A stretch of DNA of 64,000 nt from JACJXW01 sp964418125 (GCA_964418125.1 CAYQKY010000001.1:124001-188000), one strand, 5' to 3'. Positions 35,601 through 44,347 are shown, counted from the stretch's first letter. Notes: generated from the sequence alone by a model not told the origin. Numbers and translations: made by a program.

Positions 35601-35744
35601 ATGGGACAGGCCATTTTCCGTGGTCAGGTGGTCGAATGCCACCGGGCCAGAGCGGCCCTGGCCATTTCCGGCCCGCGGAAAGGCAAAAAATGAAATGAGT
35701 TGGGACAAAACCCCTAAAGTAAAGAAGATCCGGAACGATACCAT
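32691..35744 (-). CDS. Two-component-propeller membrane regulator with HTH, no kinase
   Basis: A 1017-residue protein. A signal or anchor is followed by about 14 Reg_prop beta-propeller repeats of the form 'G.LWIGT..GGLN' (about 35-720), then a Y_Y_Y (triple tyrosine) domain (about 745-815), one transmembrane helix (WWFYLLCVLALLGAAFLII, about 822-845), a coiled coil, and a C-terminal helix-turn-helix (FIRMGFSNAEIASILNITV, about 965-985) of LuxR-like type. Hybrid two-component PUL regulators carry a histidine kinase after the Y_Y_Y domain; here it is absent. The protein should sense oligosaccharide in the periplasm and act on DNA directly, like SusR-type one-component regulators. It lies just upstream of the PUL operon. 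Confidence 0.85.
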   Translation of the reverse strand: MVSFRIFFTLGVLSQLISFFAFPRAGNGQGRSGPVAFDHLTTENGLSHNTVYTTLQGQDGLLWIGTRYGLNLYDGHECRLFLPAKGDTTSLNGPIVLALLQDKTGKIWVGHREAGISVWDGTKGIFESFPAGPDPDIDWEKATVRSFFEDSRGWLWVGTAGSGAFIFDENRRKAGRLCAQCGPPSQALSNNFVFDFLEDKRGIIWIATDGRGVNAYDPVAQKNTVINSSDPLNLNSFEKSLCLDKQGNVWIGTAGSGLYKYVQAEGRFEHYFSGAGNPQQSLSHNIITDLEADSLGTLWIATDGGGLNILDPSTGNFRQVVASAGFPQALNTNALYHLMFDNIGNLWVGTFNGGVNIHKAYSPPLLIYENQNGYGRKGLRSVLALKEDEAGRLWIGTDGGGLFYADVRGKNIGELQVATALGKKFPKPVVTCLESDNQGGLWVGTYADGLSFFNTQNGSILNFRYQPENPNSLSHNNVWDIEPDSKGGLWIGTLGGGLNYLPPGADAFIRYLPDPGDSNSISSVQVVDILLDEERGYLWVASEDQGLNRLSLATGRFRYYSQETPGRLGRLSGDNLQCLFQDKEGRLWIGTEFDGLNCILPEREEILHFDTRDGLPSNMVNSIEEDEQGYLWISTQKGIVRLAPQTREFMDFGADDNLRNNQYNPRASLRLNNGLLVFGGTNGFSIIAPSAVRPNPHPPKAVFTALKLSGQSVPIGQWNGRRVLNGNLNDPGTVVRLSYADRGIIFEFTGTDYTKPEKNKYAYQLEGFDKDWNIVGASQRRAVYSSLKGGSYRLMIKASNSDGVWGEVQTLAIEASPPFWETWWFYLLCVLALLGAAFLIIRYLLEHQRAVFLERSFRAEQEILRLKNENLEKEVEAKQARLSASVLQSAHKNQFLESLKARILKMGTPGQEGKHPELRRLIRAIDSELNQEDYWGQFQQAFDQMHQEFAHELQQRHPHISDNDYRLCYFIRMGFSNAEIASILNITVNGVEQSKYRLKKKMELDKNASLNEYIRML

Positions 35745-35844
35745 TCAGCAATATAAGCAGATAACAATATATTGCCAAGGGCACGGAGGCGCCTTCAGGC
35801 TTTTGGCTGGCAGGACAAAGCAGGCTTCCCGCCACCTCCTTTCT
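35745..35844. repeat. Short spacer with CAATATA units
   Basis: The 100-bp spacer between glucokinase and the regulator contains GCAATATAAGCAGATAACAA and a short ACAATATATTG palindrome (about 35744-35775). These resemble units at 7672-7700 and 15208-15240. No function is evident. Confidence 0.4.
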
Positions 35845-36858
35845 TTACCCATAGGCCCCATACCACCCTGCTCCCATAAGGGCCGTCCTCTGGTTGAGGA
35901 TCAGCGTGACCGGCGCCGTCCTTACCAGTGCGGCCAGGCGGCCCACGACGAAGAACTGCTCATTGAAAATATCCCGGTACTCCTCATTCCAGATCTTGGG
36001 GACGATGCCGCCGCCGATGTAAATGCCTCCGGTAGCCTTGAACTTCATGACGAGGTTGGCCGCCTCCCAGGCCAGGTAGCGGAAAAAGAGCTGCAGTGCC
36101 CGCTGGCTGATCGGGGTGCCGGCCGCTGCGGCCCGGCTAATGGCGGGCGCCTCGATGTGTTCCAGCGTGGCCGGCACTTCCATTTCCTCCACATCCCGCA
36201 GAAAGCGGAAGATGTTGGTGATGCCCATGCCCGAAACCACCCTTTCCCAGCTGACATGGCCGTATTGCTCAGCCAGATAGTTGAACAGGCGCCAATCCAG
36301 TTCATCACGGGGAGCAAAATGGGCGTGCCCCCCTTCGGTGGCAAACGGCCGGAACGCCTCCCCGTCCCAGAAAAGGCCGCCCTCTCCCAGGCCGGTTCCG
36401 GGGGAAATAACGGCGGCGTTACCCGGCTCTACCACCTCGCCCGGGTGAATGACTTCGAGGTCTTCCTCCTTCAAAGCCGCCAGGCCGTAGCAGTTGGCCT
36501 CCAGGTCGTTGATCAGAAAAACGGTCTCCATGTTCAATGCCTGGCGAAGGGCATGGCTGTCAATGTCCCAGGGCAGGTTGGTGCCCTCTGCTTTGCCCTG
36601 CTTTACCGGCCCGGCGAAAGAAATGGACATCCGCTTCGGCAGTTTGCCGGCCGGACAAAAATCGCGGGCCATGTCTATCAGGGAATCCCATTTTGAAGAA
36701 GCATAGCGGTGCTCGTCTTTCAGCACCGGCCGGCCATCCTCCATTGCAAAAAGCGCCATATCGGCCTTTGTCCCTCCGACATCGGTGGCCAGCAGGGTGG
36801 CGCCTTCTGCCAGAGGGTCTTTCCGGTGGAAAGCGATGGGGATAGGGGTGTTCTTCAT
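35845..36858 (-). CDS. glk: Glucokinase
   Basis: A 337-residue cytoplasmic sugar kinase of the Glk family. ATP/sugar-binding motifs are DVGGTKADMALF (residues 26-37), NDLEANCYGL (about 120) and the phosphate-binding loop SPGTGLGEGG (about 153). It phosphorylates glucose to glucose 6-phosphate for glycolysis. It is on the same strand and directly upstream of the PUL regulator, so it probably serves the glucose released by the two GH30 enzymes. That link supports a glucan substrate for the locus but is inference. Confidence 0.88.
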   Translation of the reverse strand: MKNTPIPIAFHRKDPLAEGATLLATDVGGTKADMALFAMEDGRPVLKDEHRYASSKWDSLIDMARDFCPAGKLPKRMSISFAGPVKQGKAEGTNLPWDIDSHALRQALNMETVFLINDLEANCYGLAALKEEDLEVIHPGEVVEPGNAAVISPGTGLGEGGLFWDGEAFRPFATEGGHAHFAPRDELDWRLFNYLAEQYGHVSWERVVSGMGITNIFRFLRDVEEMEVPATLEHIEAPAISRAAAAGTPISQRALQLFFRYLAWEAANLVMKFKATGGIYIGGGIVPKIWNEEYRDIFNEQFFVVGRLAALVRTAPVTLILNQRTALMGAGWYGAYG

Positions 36859-37074
36859 AGTTGATCTTTCTTTTGTTTAATAATCAGCTCTGTAAAACGG
36901 CCATTTCAATTACCTGGCCTGCCCTAAAAATATGGAGAGGAAATGGAGTAAAAAAATTGTTCAGGGCTAAACAACAGAATACCGGGGCAAAACCAGAAGG
37001 GAATACTCCGTACAGGTAGAAAAAAAAGAACCTCTTGGTTCACTGCCCCAGCCCTTATGTGCACTCGATCACTT

Positions 37075-37102
37075 AATTTTTCACTGGCTTATTGCACCTT
37101 TG
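37075..37102 (+). promoter_or_regulatory. Candidate Bacteroidota promoter for thioredoxin gene
   Basis: CACCTTTG at 37095-37102 matches the Bacteroidota -7 consensus TAnnTTTG except for the first base. A T-rich TTTT element lies at about 37076-37080 where the -33 box is expected. Transcription would start shortly upstream of the ATG at 37124, giving a short leader. Tentative. Confidence 0.3.
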
Positions 37103-37123
37103 TATAAACGCAAATCAAGAGCT

Positions 37124-37495
37124 ATGCCACGACAGATCAACAGTAAAACCTTCCAAACCGTCGTCCTCAACTCCTCCCAGCCCGTCGTCGTCGACGTATG
37201 GGCCGACTGGTGCGGCCCCTGCAAAATGCTGGCGCCCCAGTTCGGCGCCGCCGAAAGGGAGCTGGAAGGTAAAGCCCGCTTCGTCAAACTGGATGCTGAT
37301 AAGAACCAGAAACTGGTGCGCAAATACAAGGTCATGGGCCTGCCCACCCTCCTCTTCTTCAAAGATGGCCAACTGGTCGACCGGACCACTGGAGTGGTAT
37401 CCAAGTCGGCTATCCTGAAACGGGTGAAGCCGCTGCTGAGCGAGGAGGACCAGAAAGAGATTAAGACGGGGTTTAACTGGCGGTTTTGGGAATAG
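37124..37495 (+). CDS. trxA: Thioredoxin
   Basis: A 123-residue protein with the canonical active site WADWCGPCKM near residue 25 and the cis-Pro loop GLPTLLFF near residue 68. There is no signal peptide, so it is cytoplasmic. Its task is disulfide reduction with thioredoxin reductase. The ATG at 37124 is preferred over the upstream TTG at 37100. The C-terminal extension (about 15 residues, ending NWRFWE) goes beyond the usual thioredoxin fold. It stands alone, divergent from glk. Confidence 0.88.
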   Translation: MPRQINSKTFQTVVLNSSQPVVVDVWADWCGPCKMLAPQFGAAERELEGKARFVKLDADKNQKLVRKYKVMGLPTLLFFKDGQLVDRTTGVVSKSAILKRVKPLLSEEDQKEIKTGFNWRFWE

Positions 37496-37577
37496 GGGCC
37501 TGGCTGAAAAGTTCCAGTTTAGCTCCTGAAGGCAGGCAATGACGAGCCACTACAGGAGATATCTGCCTGGATAGCAA

Positions 37578-38309
37578 TTATTTTTTCTTGGAAGAAGCAG
37601 CCTTATTCTCTTTCGCAAGCATCCCTTCATCGGCTGTAGAGATCACATTGCTCGGATGGTAGGGCTCAGTAATAAACGCTTCTCCGGACGCCAGCTTGGT
37701 TAAGCTGAAATAGGCCTCAGGGCCGAGCTTTCCATTAAGGTTCAGCCTGGCTTTGAGCAGGGCTGTATTGCTACTGTGAGAACAAGATAAGCCAGAGGCC
37801 GGAAGAGCCTGGATTTGATCAAAATACATGATCTCATTCACGCTAACCTGCCCGTTGAGTTTCAGGAGGCATTCATCCCGGAAGAGCCTGAGCTGGGGCA
37901 TTTTCCGGGTATCTTTGATTTGGTTGTATCCCAATTCTTCGTGCAGGCTTGAAATATTAATACTGCCAATGTCATTCTCTGCATCCGGATATTCCAGTGC
38001 CACTACCTTTCGGGAGGTAGTGTACCCTTTCTTATAGGCATAAAAACAGATGGTACCGTTTGCTTTGACGTTGATCACAGATTTGAAGCGCCCGTCGGCG
38101 CCGACATCTATTTCCTTCATTCTCTCGTAATCGTAATCATTAGGATCCTCGGTGTATTTAATTTTCACCTTGGCTACTTCTCCATGCAAAGCTTCCACAT
38201 GGCCAACTACGGTATAGGATTCGAGATTTGGCACCCAGGCCGAAAAAATTATCCATCCAACGATGCAGGTAAAGAGCAGGAAGAGAAAAAATTTGAGCCG
38301 GATAAGCAT
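37578..38309 (-). CDS. Membrane-anchored protein with carboxypeptidase-regulatory-like fold
   Basis: A 243-residue protein with one N-terminal transmembrane helix (FFLFLLFTCIVGWIIFSAW). The rest is predicted outside the membrane and beta-rich; 'IDVGADGRFKSVINVKANG' looks like a CarboxypepD-regulatory or transthyretin-like domain. The C-terminus is lysine-rich. I do not recognise a family. It is the last of four genes transcribed leftward from 42363, in a part of the window with lower G+C, and may be a component of an undescribed locus with the PIN-like protein. Confidence 0.6.
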   Translation of the reverse strand: MLIRLKFFLFLLFTCIVGWIIFSAWVPNLESYTVVGHVEALHGEVAKVKIKYTEDPNDYDYERMKEIDVGADGRFKSVINVKANGTICFYAYKKGYTTSRKVVALEYPDAENDIGSINISSLHEELGYNQIKDTRKMPQLRLFRDECLLKLNGQVSVNEIMYFDQIQALPASGLSCSHSSNTALLKARLNLNGKLGPEAYFSLTKLASGEAFITEPYHPSNVISTADEGMLAKENKAASSKKK

Positions 38310-38424
38310 GGAGTTTGATGTTTTTTAGGTGCTTTTGGGAACTTTTTTTTAAAAGCAAGTAGGTAATTTACATAAAATAGCACTGTAAGGCAAGTCCACG
38401 CGAATTTTAATTTCGCTGCCCGGC

Positions 38425-38934
38425 TCATTCAACCCAAGCCTTCTCCAGCGTAAACTTTTGTACGGTAGCCTCTGCCTCGTCATCGAGTGGGATAGAATGC
38501 CGCTTGGTTCGGGGTGCATAGCCCGGCCTGGCAAAAGAGAGAAAAAAATGGGTGGAGTCTTCATGGGCCCGGAAAGAAAGGGAAAACAGGCCGTCGCCAT
38601 CCGACCATACAACGGCCTCTTTGTCATCCACTACTCCTACTCTTACACGAGCAAGGGGTTCGTTTGTGAGTACATCCAGCACCACCCCGTTTATTTGGCG
38701 GCCAACGTAGTATTGCTCCTTATCTTTCAGGCTTTTGAAATAATCAACAATTTTTTGGGCGCCCCCCCAATAGAGTATTAAAGAGACGAAGAAGGTAATA
38801 ATAATACCTGCTAAATATTTGATGAATTGCTCATAGACTTTATCTGAGAGGTCCCTGTGGACCATCTGCCCCCCCTCCCGGATACTTCGGAGCTGAGTTT
38901 TCAACCACTTCCAGAAAGATTGCAATTGTCGCAT
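38425..38934 (-). CDS. Membrane protein with CarboxypepD-regulatory-like domain
   Basis: Starting at ATG 38934 gives 169 residues. Residues about 42-60 form a transmembrane helix (LAGIIITFFVSLILYW), preceded by a charged, helical cytoplasmic part. After the helix, 'INGVVLDVLTNEPLARVRVGV' and 'SDGDGLFSLSF' match the start of a CarboxypepD-regulatory (transthyretin-like) fold. It resembles the 243-residue neighbour in layout (one helix plus small beta-domain). The next gene upstream ends 13 bp before its start, so the two are probably co-translated. Confidence 0.6.
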   Translation of the reverse strand: MRQLQSFWKWLKTQLRSIREGGQMVHRDLSDKVYEQFIKYLAGIIITFFVSLILYWGGAQKIVDYFKSLKDKEQYYVGRQINGVVLDVLTNEPLARVRVGVVDDKEAVVWSDGDGLFSLSFRAHEDSTHFFLSFARPGYAPRTKRHSIPLDDEAEATVQKFTLEKAWVE

Positions 38935-38947
38935 AGAGAAAGGGAGA

Positions 38948-41338
38948 TTATTGGAAGGATGCCCTCGAGAAAGCTTTTTGCCGGGCAAGGGCTTCGTCGT
39001 AACCTTTGTATTTCCAGCGCCTCAACAAACGTTCCAGATTTCGGTATAATTCCTTCGGACGGCTTCTGATGGCGCGTTGATTGAAGTCAATGGCATCGTC
39101 CAGGTCAATTTCAAAATATCTTTTGTCTTTGGTCAAAATAGCCGACCGGAAATAATACCGTGCTAGTGTATCTGAAAACCGGTCTTCCTGGAAGTATTCC
39201 AAATCATGCGTTATTTCATCCAACTTTTCCCGCAAATAATCCAGAGTGGCGAACTCTTCCGGAGTGGTGTAAAGACTTTTGAAAAAAAGATAATTATTGA
39301 GGGCATAGTAGTATTTTTGCCTTCTTTGCTTCAGTTTCTTTGGGTCGTCATCTTCTTTGAAAAGCTTTTCCAGAAAATCTATGGCAGCCTTGCTGTACCG
39401 AATGGCATGCTGAAGATATTCCGCCCCCTTAGAAGGAAGAATATTGTCAAAAAAATCGTGCGGTTCGTAGAGCTCTCTGAATTTGTAATTCTTGATGCGG
39501 TACTCCCAAAGCAAATTGTACAGATAAGATAACCCGATCCAGATTTTATAATTGCCCTTGGCCTTTTCATCAACACACTCAATGATTTTCAAAGCTCTTT
39601 CTTCTGGTTCAGCTATAGAAGTATGCTGTCCTCTGCTATGAAATACCGAAGCAGCATGAATGAGTGCAATTGAAGGCGTAGGGTATTGTTCTCCGGGGTT
39701 TCGGGTTTGTTCCTGGTGTCTATGGCGCACAATGTCACAGGCATTCTGGACTACATCGTACCGCTCGAAGAAAAAGAAAAAGCCAATACTGGCCACCAGC
39801 TTATCCAGGCGGGATTTTTTTGCTGTTTCGTCCTTTTCCTGTTCAAACAGCCCATCAATAAGGTCGGAAATAACATCAGCCTCCAGAGCCTTGAGTTCGC
39901 CTTCGTCACCGCTCGCCACAATTTCTTTTGCGCGGTCTATCCATTTTTGGATCTTATCACACACCAATGCCGAAAAGTTGTACCGGGGTCCAAACTCGTT
40001 GAAAGCATCGGAGCTCGCCTGTGGTTCAACAAATTTTTCCCGGATAAAATTGTTGAGCCCGATTAAAGAGTGCCAGGCCTCCCGTATTATTTTAATCCTT
40101 GGGCCAAAGCCTTTAATTTTGGTGCGCAGCCGTATCCTGTCCTCCTCGATCTGTTGGTGAATTTGCTGATCCAGTTCTTCCTGGTTTTCGTATTCCATGT
40201 GCAGTTCCAGTTCCCGCATAATTTCCTCAGCGCCATTGTCTTGCCACCACCGGTCAAAAAATTCCAGCATTACCCGCTCATGCAAGTCCGGTTCCAGGTA
40301 TTCGGAATGCATTTTGCGGAAAGCATTGACCCCATTTCTCTCCTGCTTTAACTGCTTCTCCTCTCTGACAATTCTGTTCAGGGTGCTTTCCAACTCGAAG
40401 ATGGCCGCTTCGTTGTTGTTGAGCCGCATGGCATTGACAAACCCTTCAATGATAAAGAAACTTGCTTTCCGGACGACCGGAAAGCAAGCCCCTGAATGCT
40501 TATCTGTATAAAGGAAAGGCGTTCGGCCGGTGGATTTATCCGGTTCCCGGCTCAATTCCTGGACGGTTTCCAGAATGTGGTCTTGGTTGGAAAAGAACAA
40601 GGGTAAAATGGTGGGCTCTTCCTCCTGGTTTTCAGCTTTCTGCAGCTTCTCATCAAGAATGCACAGGGCGATGGCATCTACATAATTATTGGCCGTACGG
40701 GCTCTTTTTTTATTGAGAGCGTTGTTGACTGCCCGAAAAAGATCAGAATCTGTGACGTCACCAAACTCATAGTCCGTCTCATGGGAAAACCGCAAAATAG
40801 CTTTTTCCTTCACGATATCTTTGTAGCGGAATTTCCAAAAATTTCTGCCCGCGGTAAGGTACAAACCTAAGAAGATGTGATAGGGATGGCGTTGTATCTC
40901 GTGAATGATATCTTTGTCCATCTTTTGCTTTCCCTTGATCAACTCGCCCAAACCCTGAAGATCCCTGGTTTTGAGCAAGGTGTACCAGAGTTCTTCCCTT
41001 TGATGGCTTGTCTCATCTGTACGATGGGGCGGAAAAAGGCGGTCGTTAAAAGTCAGGCTGTCGATGAATTCCTCTGTATGAGGCGGCAGCATATAAATAT
41101 CGCCGAGCCATTTGCGGGAGGCCAGGGCATAAACCAGGTTGGAAGGCCGTTCGTACAGCGGCTTTTGGAATGTGTTCCCCTTAAATACACTATTGGTGCC
41201 GGTCAGCATATCCACTGCCCCTGCCGAATCGAAATAGATCTTGGTTTTTATGTTGTTATCCTGTTGAATGATCTTCCAGAACCGCATGCCCTCCGCAATC
41301 TCATCATAACCGGGTAATGCATGTTTCAACTTAATCAT
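38948..41338 (-). CDS. Large protein with PIN-nuclease-like N-terminus
   Basis: A 796-residue cytoplasmic protein of no family I can name. The N-terminal 290 residues show, in order, the landmarks of a PIN nuclease: KIYFDSAGAVDML (Asp37), 'GDIYMLPPHTEEFIDSL' (Glu89/Glu90), 'NNYVDAIALCIL' (Asp221) and 'TPFLYTDKHSG' (Asp279). These would make the acidic metal-binding site of an RNase. Spacing is longer than in VapC toxins and closer to large PIN-like proteins. The remainder is alpha-helical with TPR-like charged helices (especially 560-780). It is probably in one operon with the 309-residue protein upstream and the membrane proteins downstream. A conflict or toxin role is inference. Confidence 0.6.
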   Translation of the reverse strand: MIKLKHALPGYDEIAEGMRFWKIIQQDNNIKTKIYFDSAGAVDMLTGTNSVFKGNTFQKPLYERPSNLVYALASRKWLGDIYMLPPHTEEFIDSLTFNDRLFPPHRTDETSHQREELWYTLLKTRDLQGLGELIKGKQKMDKDIIHEIQRHPYHIFLGLYLTAGRNFWKFRYKDIVKEKAILRFSHETDYEFGDVTDSDLFRAVNNALNKKRARTANNYVDAIALCILDEKLQKAENQEEEPTILPLFFSNQDHILETVQELSREPDKSTGRTPFLYTDKHSGACFPVVRKASFFIIEGFVNAMRLNNNEAAIFELESTLNRIVREEKQLKQERNGVNAFRKMHSEYLEPDLHERVMLEFFDRWWQDNGAEEIMRELELHMEYENQEELDQQIHQQIEEDRIRLRTKIKGFGPRIKIIREAWHSLIGLNNFIREKFVEPQASSDAFNEFGPRYNFSALVCDKIQKWIDRAKEIVASGDEGELKALEADVISDLIDGLFEQEKDETAKKSRLDKLVASIGFFFFFERYDVVQNACDIVRHRHQEQTRNPGEQYPTPSIALIHAASVFHSRGQHTSIAEPEERALKIIECVDEKAKGNYKIWIGLSYLYNLLWEYRIKNYKFRELYEPHDFFDNILPSKGAEYLQHAIRYSKAAIDFLEKLFKEDDDPKKLKQRRQKYYYALNNYLFFKSLYTTPEEFATLDYLREKLDEITHDLEYFQEDRFSDTLARYYFRSAILTKDKRYFEIDLDDAIDFNQRAIRSRPKELYRNLERLLRRWKYKGYDEALARQKAFSRASFQ

Positions 41339-41433
41339 TGCTATGAATTAGATTCATTAATGCTTTTTTCATCCAAAAGGAAAATTATTTCTGAGAAGGC
41401 CCATTCGGGCGCCCTGCTACAGGATAGCCTTTT

Positions 41434-42363
41434 CTATAAATCGTATTCCTTTTCTATAGATTGTATTTTTTGATGGTGCATTTGCTTCCGGGCCGACTGA
41501 TGAGACTCGGAGGCATGCTGGGCGAGCCGGCTCTTTATCTCTTTCATGGTATGGTGGCTCAGCACTTCCTCAATGACTCCCACCAACCATGGGCTCTGAA
41601 TGTTGGCTTCAAAAGAAAAGTATTTGGTATAGTCTTCTTCACCGGCATCCGTAAGCCCCATAAAAAGGGCCTGCCTGAAATAAGATACGATATAAGGGCG
41701 CACCTCTTCCAGTTCGCTTTGAAAGCCGTTCTCTTCTTTCATGCAGGCCTCGTCGAAATTCCAGAAAACGGTGAGTACATCAGAAAGCTTTTTGTCCCGG
41801 CATATATATAGCAATACAGCAAGCAACCAAGGTTGGTTTTCCAGGTTGATCCCAGACCAGGGGGCATCGGCCAGGCCCAGCTCTTTATCCTGTTCCTCTA
41901 GTTTGGCAATTAATAAATATATTTCTGTTTCTAATTTCACGTTTTCCTGTATTGCCTCTTTTCCCAGGAGTTCTTTGAGAAAGAGCGCTGTGACTCCGGC
42001 CCTGGCGCGGTCTACGAGCAGCTTGATCCGGGTAAATGTATCCGGCCTTTCATTTTTAGGCTGGAGCAAAGAACCCTCCAACAACTCTTCAATTACATTG
42101 GAGTAATCGTCCAGCCACCCCTTTTCACGGCTGGCCAGCCAATTCATAGCAAACTCTTCGGAGGAGGCAATGGCAGGAAGCAAAAAATCTCGTTTTTCCT
42201 CCTTCATCAGCGCCACCAGTTCGGCAGGCGCTTTACCCAATAAGATATCTGCGACCAAGGCATCCTGATTTATCAATTTTAGTCGTTTTATTCGGTTAGG
42301 CAAATGATCTTTTATATCCTGCACTGCCAATTCTTCAATATAGGCTGGTGTCTCTGGACTCAT
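41434..42363 (-). CDS. Conserved-looking helical protein, unknown function
   Basis: A 309-residue, Leu/Glu-rich, predominantly alpha-helical protein without signal peptide, membrane helix or recognised catalytic motif. It is the first gene of the leftward group that includes the PIN-like protein, starting divergently from the 574-residue gene. The C-terminal tail is rich in His, Gln and Lys. It could be an adaptor or effector-associated protein; I see nothing that decides this. Confidence 0.55.
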   Translation of the reverse strand: MSPETPAYIEELAVQDIKDHLPNRIKRLKLINQDALVADILLGKAPAELVALMKEEKRDFLLPAIASSEEFAMNWLASREKGWLDDYSNVIEELLEGSLLQPKNERPDTFTRIKLLVDRARAGVTALFLKELLGKEAIQENVKLETEIYLLIAKLEEQDKELGLADAPWSGINLENQPWLLAVLLYICRDKKLSDVLTVFWNFDEACMKEENGFQSELEEVRPYIVSYFRQALFMGLTDAGEEDYTKYFSFEANIQSPWLVGVIEEVLSHHTMKEIKSRLAQHASESHQSARKQMHHQKIQSIEKEYDL

Positions 42364-42513
42364 GAGTTCTGACTTTTTCTTATATTTGTTTTTTGTTATC
42401 CTCCTTTTTAAGGTTGATCCAATATTTTCCGAATCTTTCTACATACCTAGGGGCGAAATTGAATTTCGCTCTCTGATTGAGGAGGCATTTTTGAAAGAAA
42501 GTGACTGCTTTTT

Positions 42514-44238
42514 ATGGCTGGAAAGTACTCATCACCATTGTTCAGAAAAGTTTTGGAAGCGCATGATTCAGGAGATACCCCCCAGTTTCGTTTACCTCAG
42601 AAGTTTTGTTTGCTGACCGTTCAGAAAAACGGAATGGATAGAAAATTTGAGGTTCAGGCTCAGTCCGCACCCTCTTTTTCTCCGCCTCTCGATGAAGTAT
42701 TCCCCATGAAGGAGTTTGCTTTTCTCGATGAAGCCCTTGCTCCCCGGGGGCCTTTTGTGGCTCCCCTGGAAAACCTGCCCGGCAAGGTCAGGCAGTTTTT
42801 CGAAAACGGCTCTCAGCTCGTCCGCATCGTTCCTCTGTCTCTGATCTCCGCAGCCAAGGGGTACCTCCTGTATCCAGAAGAAGCCGAAGAGCTCGAATTT
42901 CACAGTTACTTTTCTTTTCTGGGCGACCTGGTGGAGAAGTGCTTATTTGAAACCCTTGAGAACCGCTACACCCCCGAGCACTTGTTCGGATTCAGCAGCC
43001 TTGAAGATTTGGTCGATGATTTCAATGAAGCCATTGCTGAGTGGCTCTGCCCGACAAGCTATCAATGTAATGGAAAACGAGTATCTTACTTTAACCACTC
43101 AGGCAAAAGCGCCACCAACCTGAAATTGCAGCTGCTGGATACTCAGGAAGACAACCCGGACTCCATCTTTATGCTTGGCACTCATGGCTATCCGGTTAAG
43201 AATGCGCCTGACAATGCGTACGAAGTGGATTTTGTGGAAATGCGAAAAATGCACCTGGCCGCCCGGTTGAAATCCTTTTTCGAGCACATTCGACGGCACT
43301 GGGAGTACCACCGGCAGTTCCAGAATACTTCTTTCTTGTCTCAAATTGGCCTTGTCATCAGCCAGATCGACGAGGCGCATTCCCAGGCCAGCGCGTACCA
43401 AAAAGAGATGCTTAAAGTACGCGACACACTGGAAGAAATCAGAAGAGTGGCCAATGAAAAAATGAGAGAAGAGGCCCGCCAAAAACCTTTGCGAAAACAG
43501 GTTTATCCCTATTCATTTTTCCTGTCTTCCGGAGGACAATGGCGGGTATTCTTCGAAGGCAGCGACCACTCTACCCGGCCCGCTTCAAATCAGGGCATGG
43601 CCTCCATCCAATATCTGCTGAGCTGCCCGGATGAACACATAACTCCTTTGGACTTGTATGAGATCGTGGATAGCCAGGGATACACTTACAATACTTCTAA
43701 TAAAGGAGCAACCGTGGATCCTGAGCTGGACCAAGCCAACCTGGCAGAGGCCAAAGACATCTTCCGCCAGTACTTGCCCAAATGGGATATGCTGAAAAAT
43801 AAGCCGGAAAAAAAACTGACCCGGGAAGACCATGCTATTTTTCAGTACCTCATCGCACAAATAGACACCATCATCAAGTTTGAACGCAACAGGACCGACC
43901 TGATCAACCTCAGAAAGCGCACCAAAGAAAAGATCGACCATCTGGTGGTAAGGTTGGGTATTGACCCCAATTTCGCCAACCCCTATTCCCGCATCTTAAA
44001 GAGCCAGCAACCTACCGGCAATGTAAAGCACCGTACGGACTCCCTCCGCTCCAATATCAGAAGGGCCATTGGCGCCTTTGAGGAAACCGCTCCCGAATTG
44101 TTTGCGTATTTAGAAGCCACCATCATACTGACCAACCGGCAAAGCAACGGCCCGGGCCACAAACCCTTCCTCTTTGCTCCGGGCCGGGCCCCGCTGACCA
44201 GGCACAGAAATATTGATTGGGATACGACCGGCAGATAG
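42514..44238 (+). CDS. Unknown 574-residue protein with coiled coil
   Basis: A 574-residue protein, divergent from the helical/PIN group. No signal peptide or membrane segment. The first 130 residues look beta-rich, 130-260 helical, and 270-330 form a coiled coil (IDEAHSQASAYQKEMLKVRD). The C-terminal part is charged and helical. I do not recognise the family and see no Walker, nuclease or protease motif. The gene start follows an AT-rich region. It may be co-regulated with the divergent neighbour. Confidence 0.55.
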   Translation: MAGKYSSPLFRKVLEAHDSGDTPQFRLPQKFCLLTVQKNGMDRKFEVQAQSAPSFSPPLDEVFPMKEFAFLDEALAPRGPFVAPLENLPGKVRQFFENGSQLVRIVPLSLISAAKGYLLYPEEAEELEFHSYFSFLGDLVEKCLFETLENRYTPEHLFGFSSLEDLVDDFNEAIAEWLCPTSYQCNGKRVSYFNHSGKSATNLKLQLLDTQEDNPDSIFMLGTHGYPVKNAPDNAYEVDFVEMRKMHLAARLKSFFEHIRRHWEYHRQFQNTSFLSQIGLVISQIDEAHSQASAYQKEMLKVRDTLEEIRRVANEKMREEARQKPLRKQVYPYSFFLSSGGQWRVFFEGSDHSTRPASNQGMASIQYLLSCPDEHITPLDLYEIVDSQGYTYNTSNKGATVDPELDQANLAEAKDIFRQYLPKWDMLKNKPEKKLTREDHAIFQYLIAQIDTIIKFERNRTDLINLRKRTKEKIDHLVVRLGIDPNFANPYSRILKSQQPTGNVKHRTDSLRSNIRRAIGAFEETAPELFAYLEATIILTNRQSNGPGHKPFLFAPGRAPLTRHRNIDWDTTGR

Positions 44239-44347
44239 GCAGGCGCAGGGCGCCCCGAACATCTCTTAAGCGATTTTGATTTTCTCTGGCCCCCCGATTT
44301 CCGTATTCTAACTTCGCCTCTTCAGGTATGAAACAAAACCTGAAGTT

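Noticed and set aside
42362..42616. Small + strand open frame (84 residues) before the 574-residue gene
   Set aside because: Overlaps the start of the larger gene in another frame and has no ribosome site or motif.
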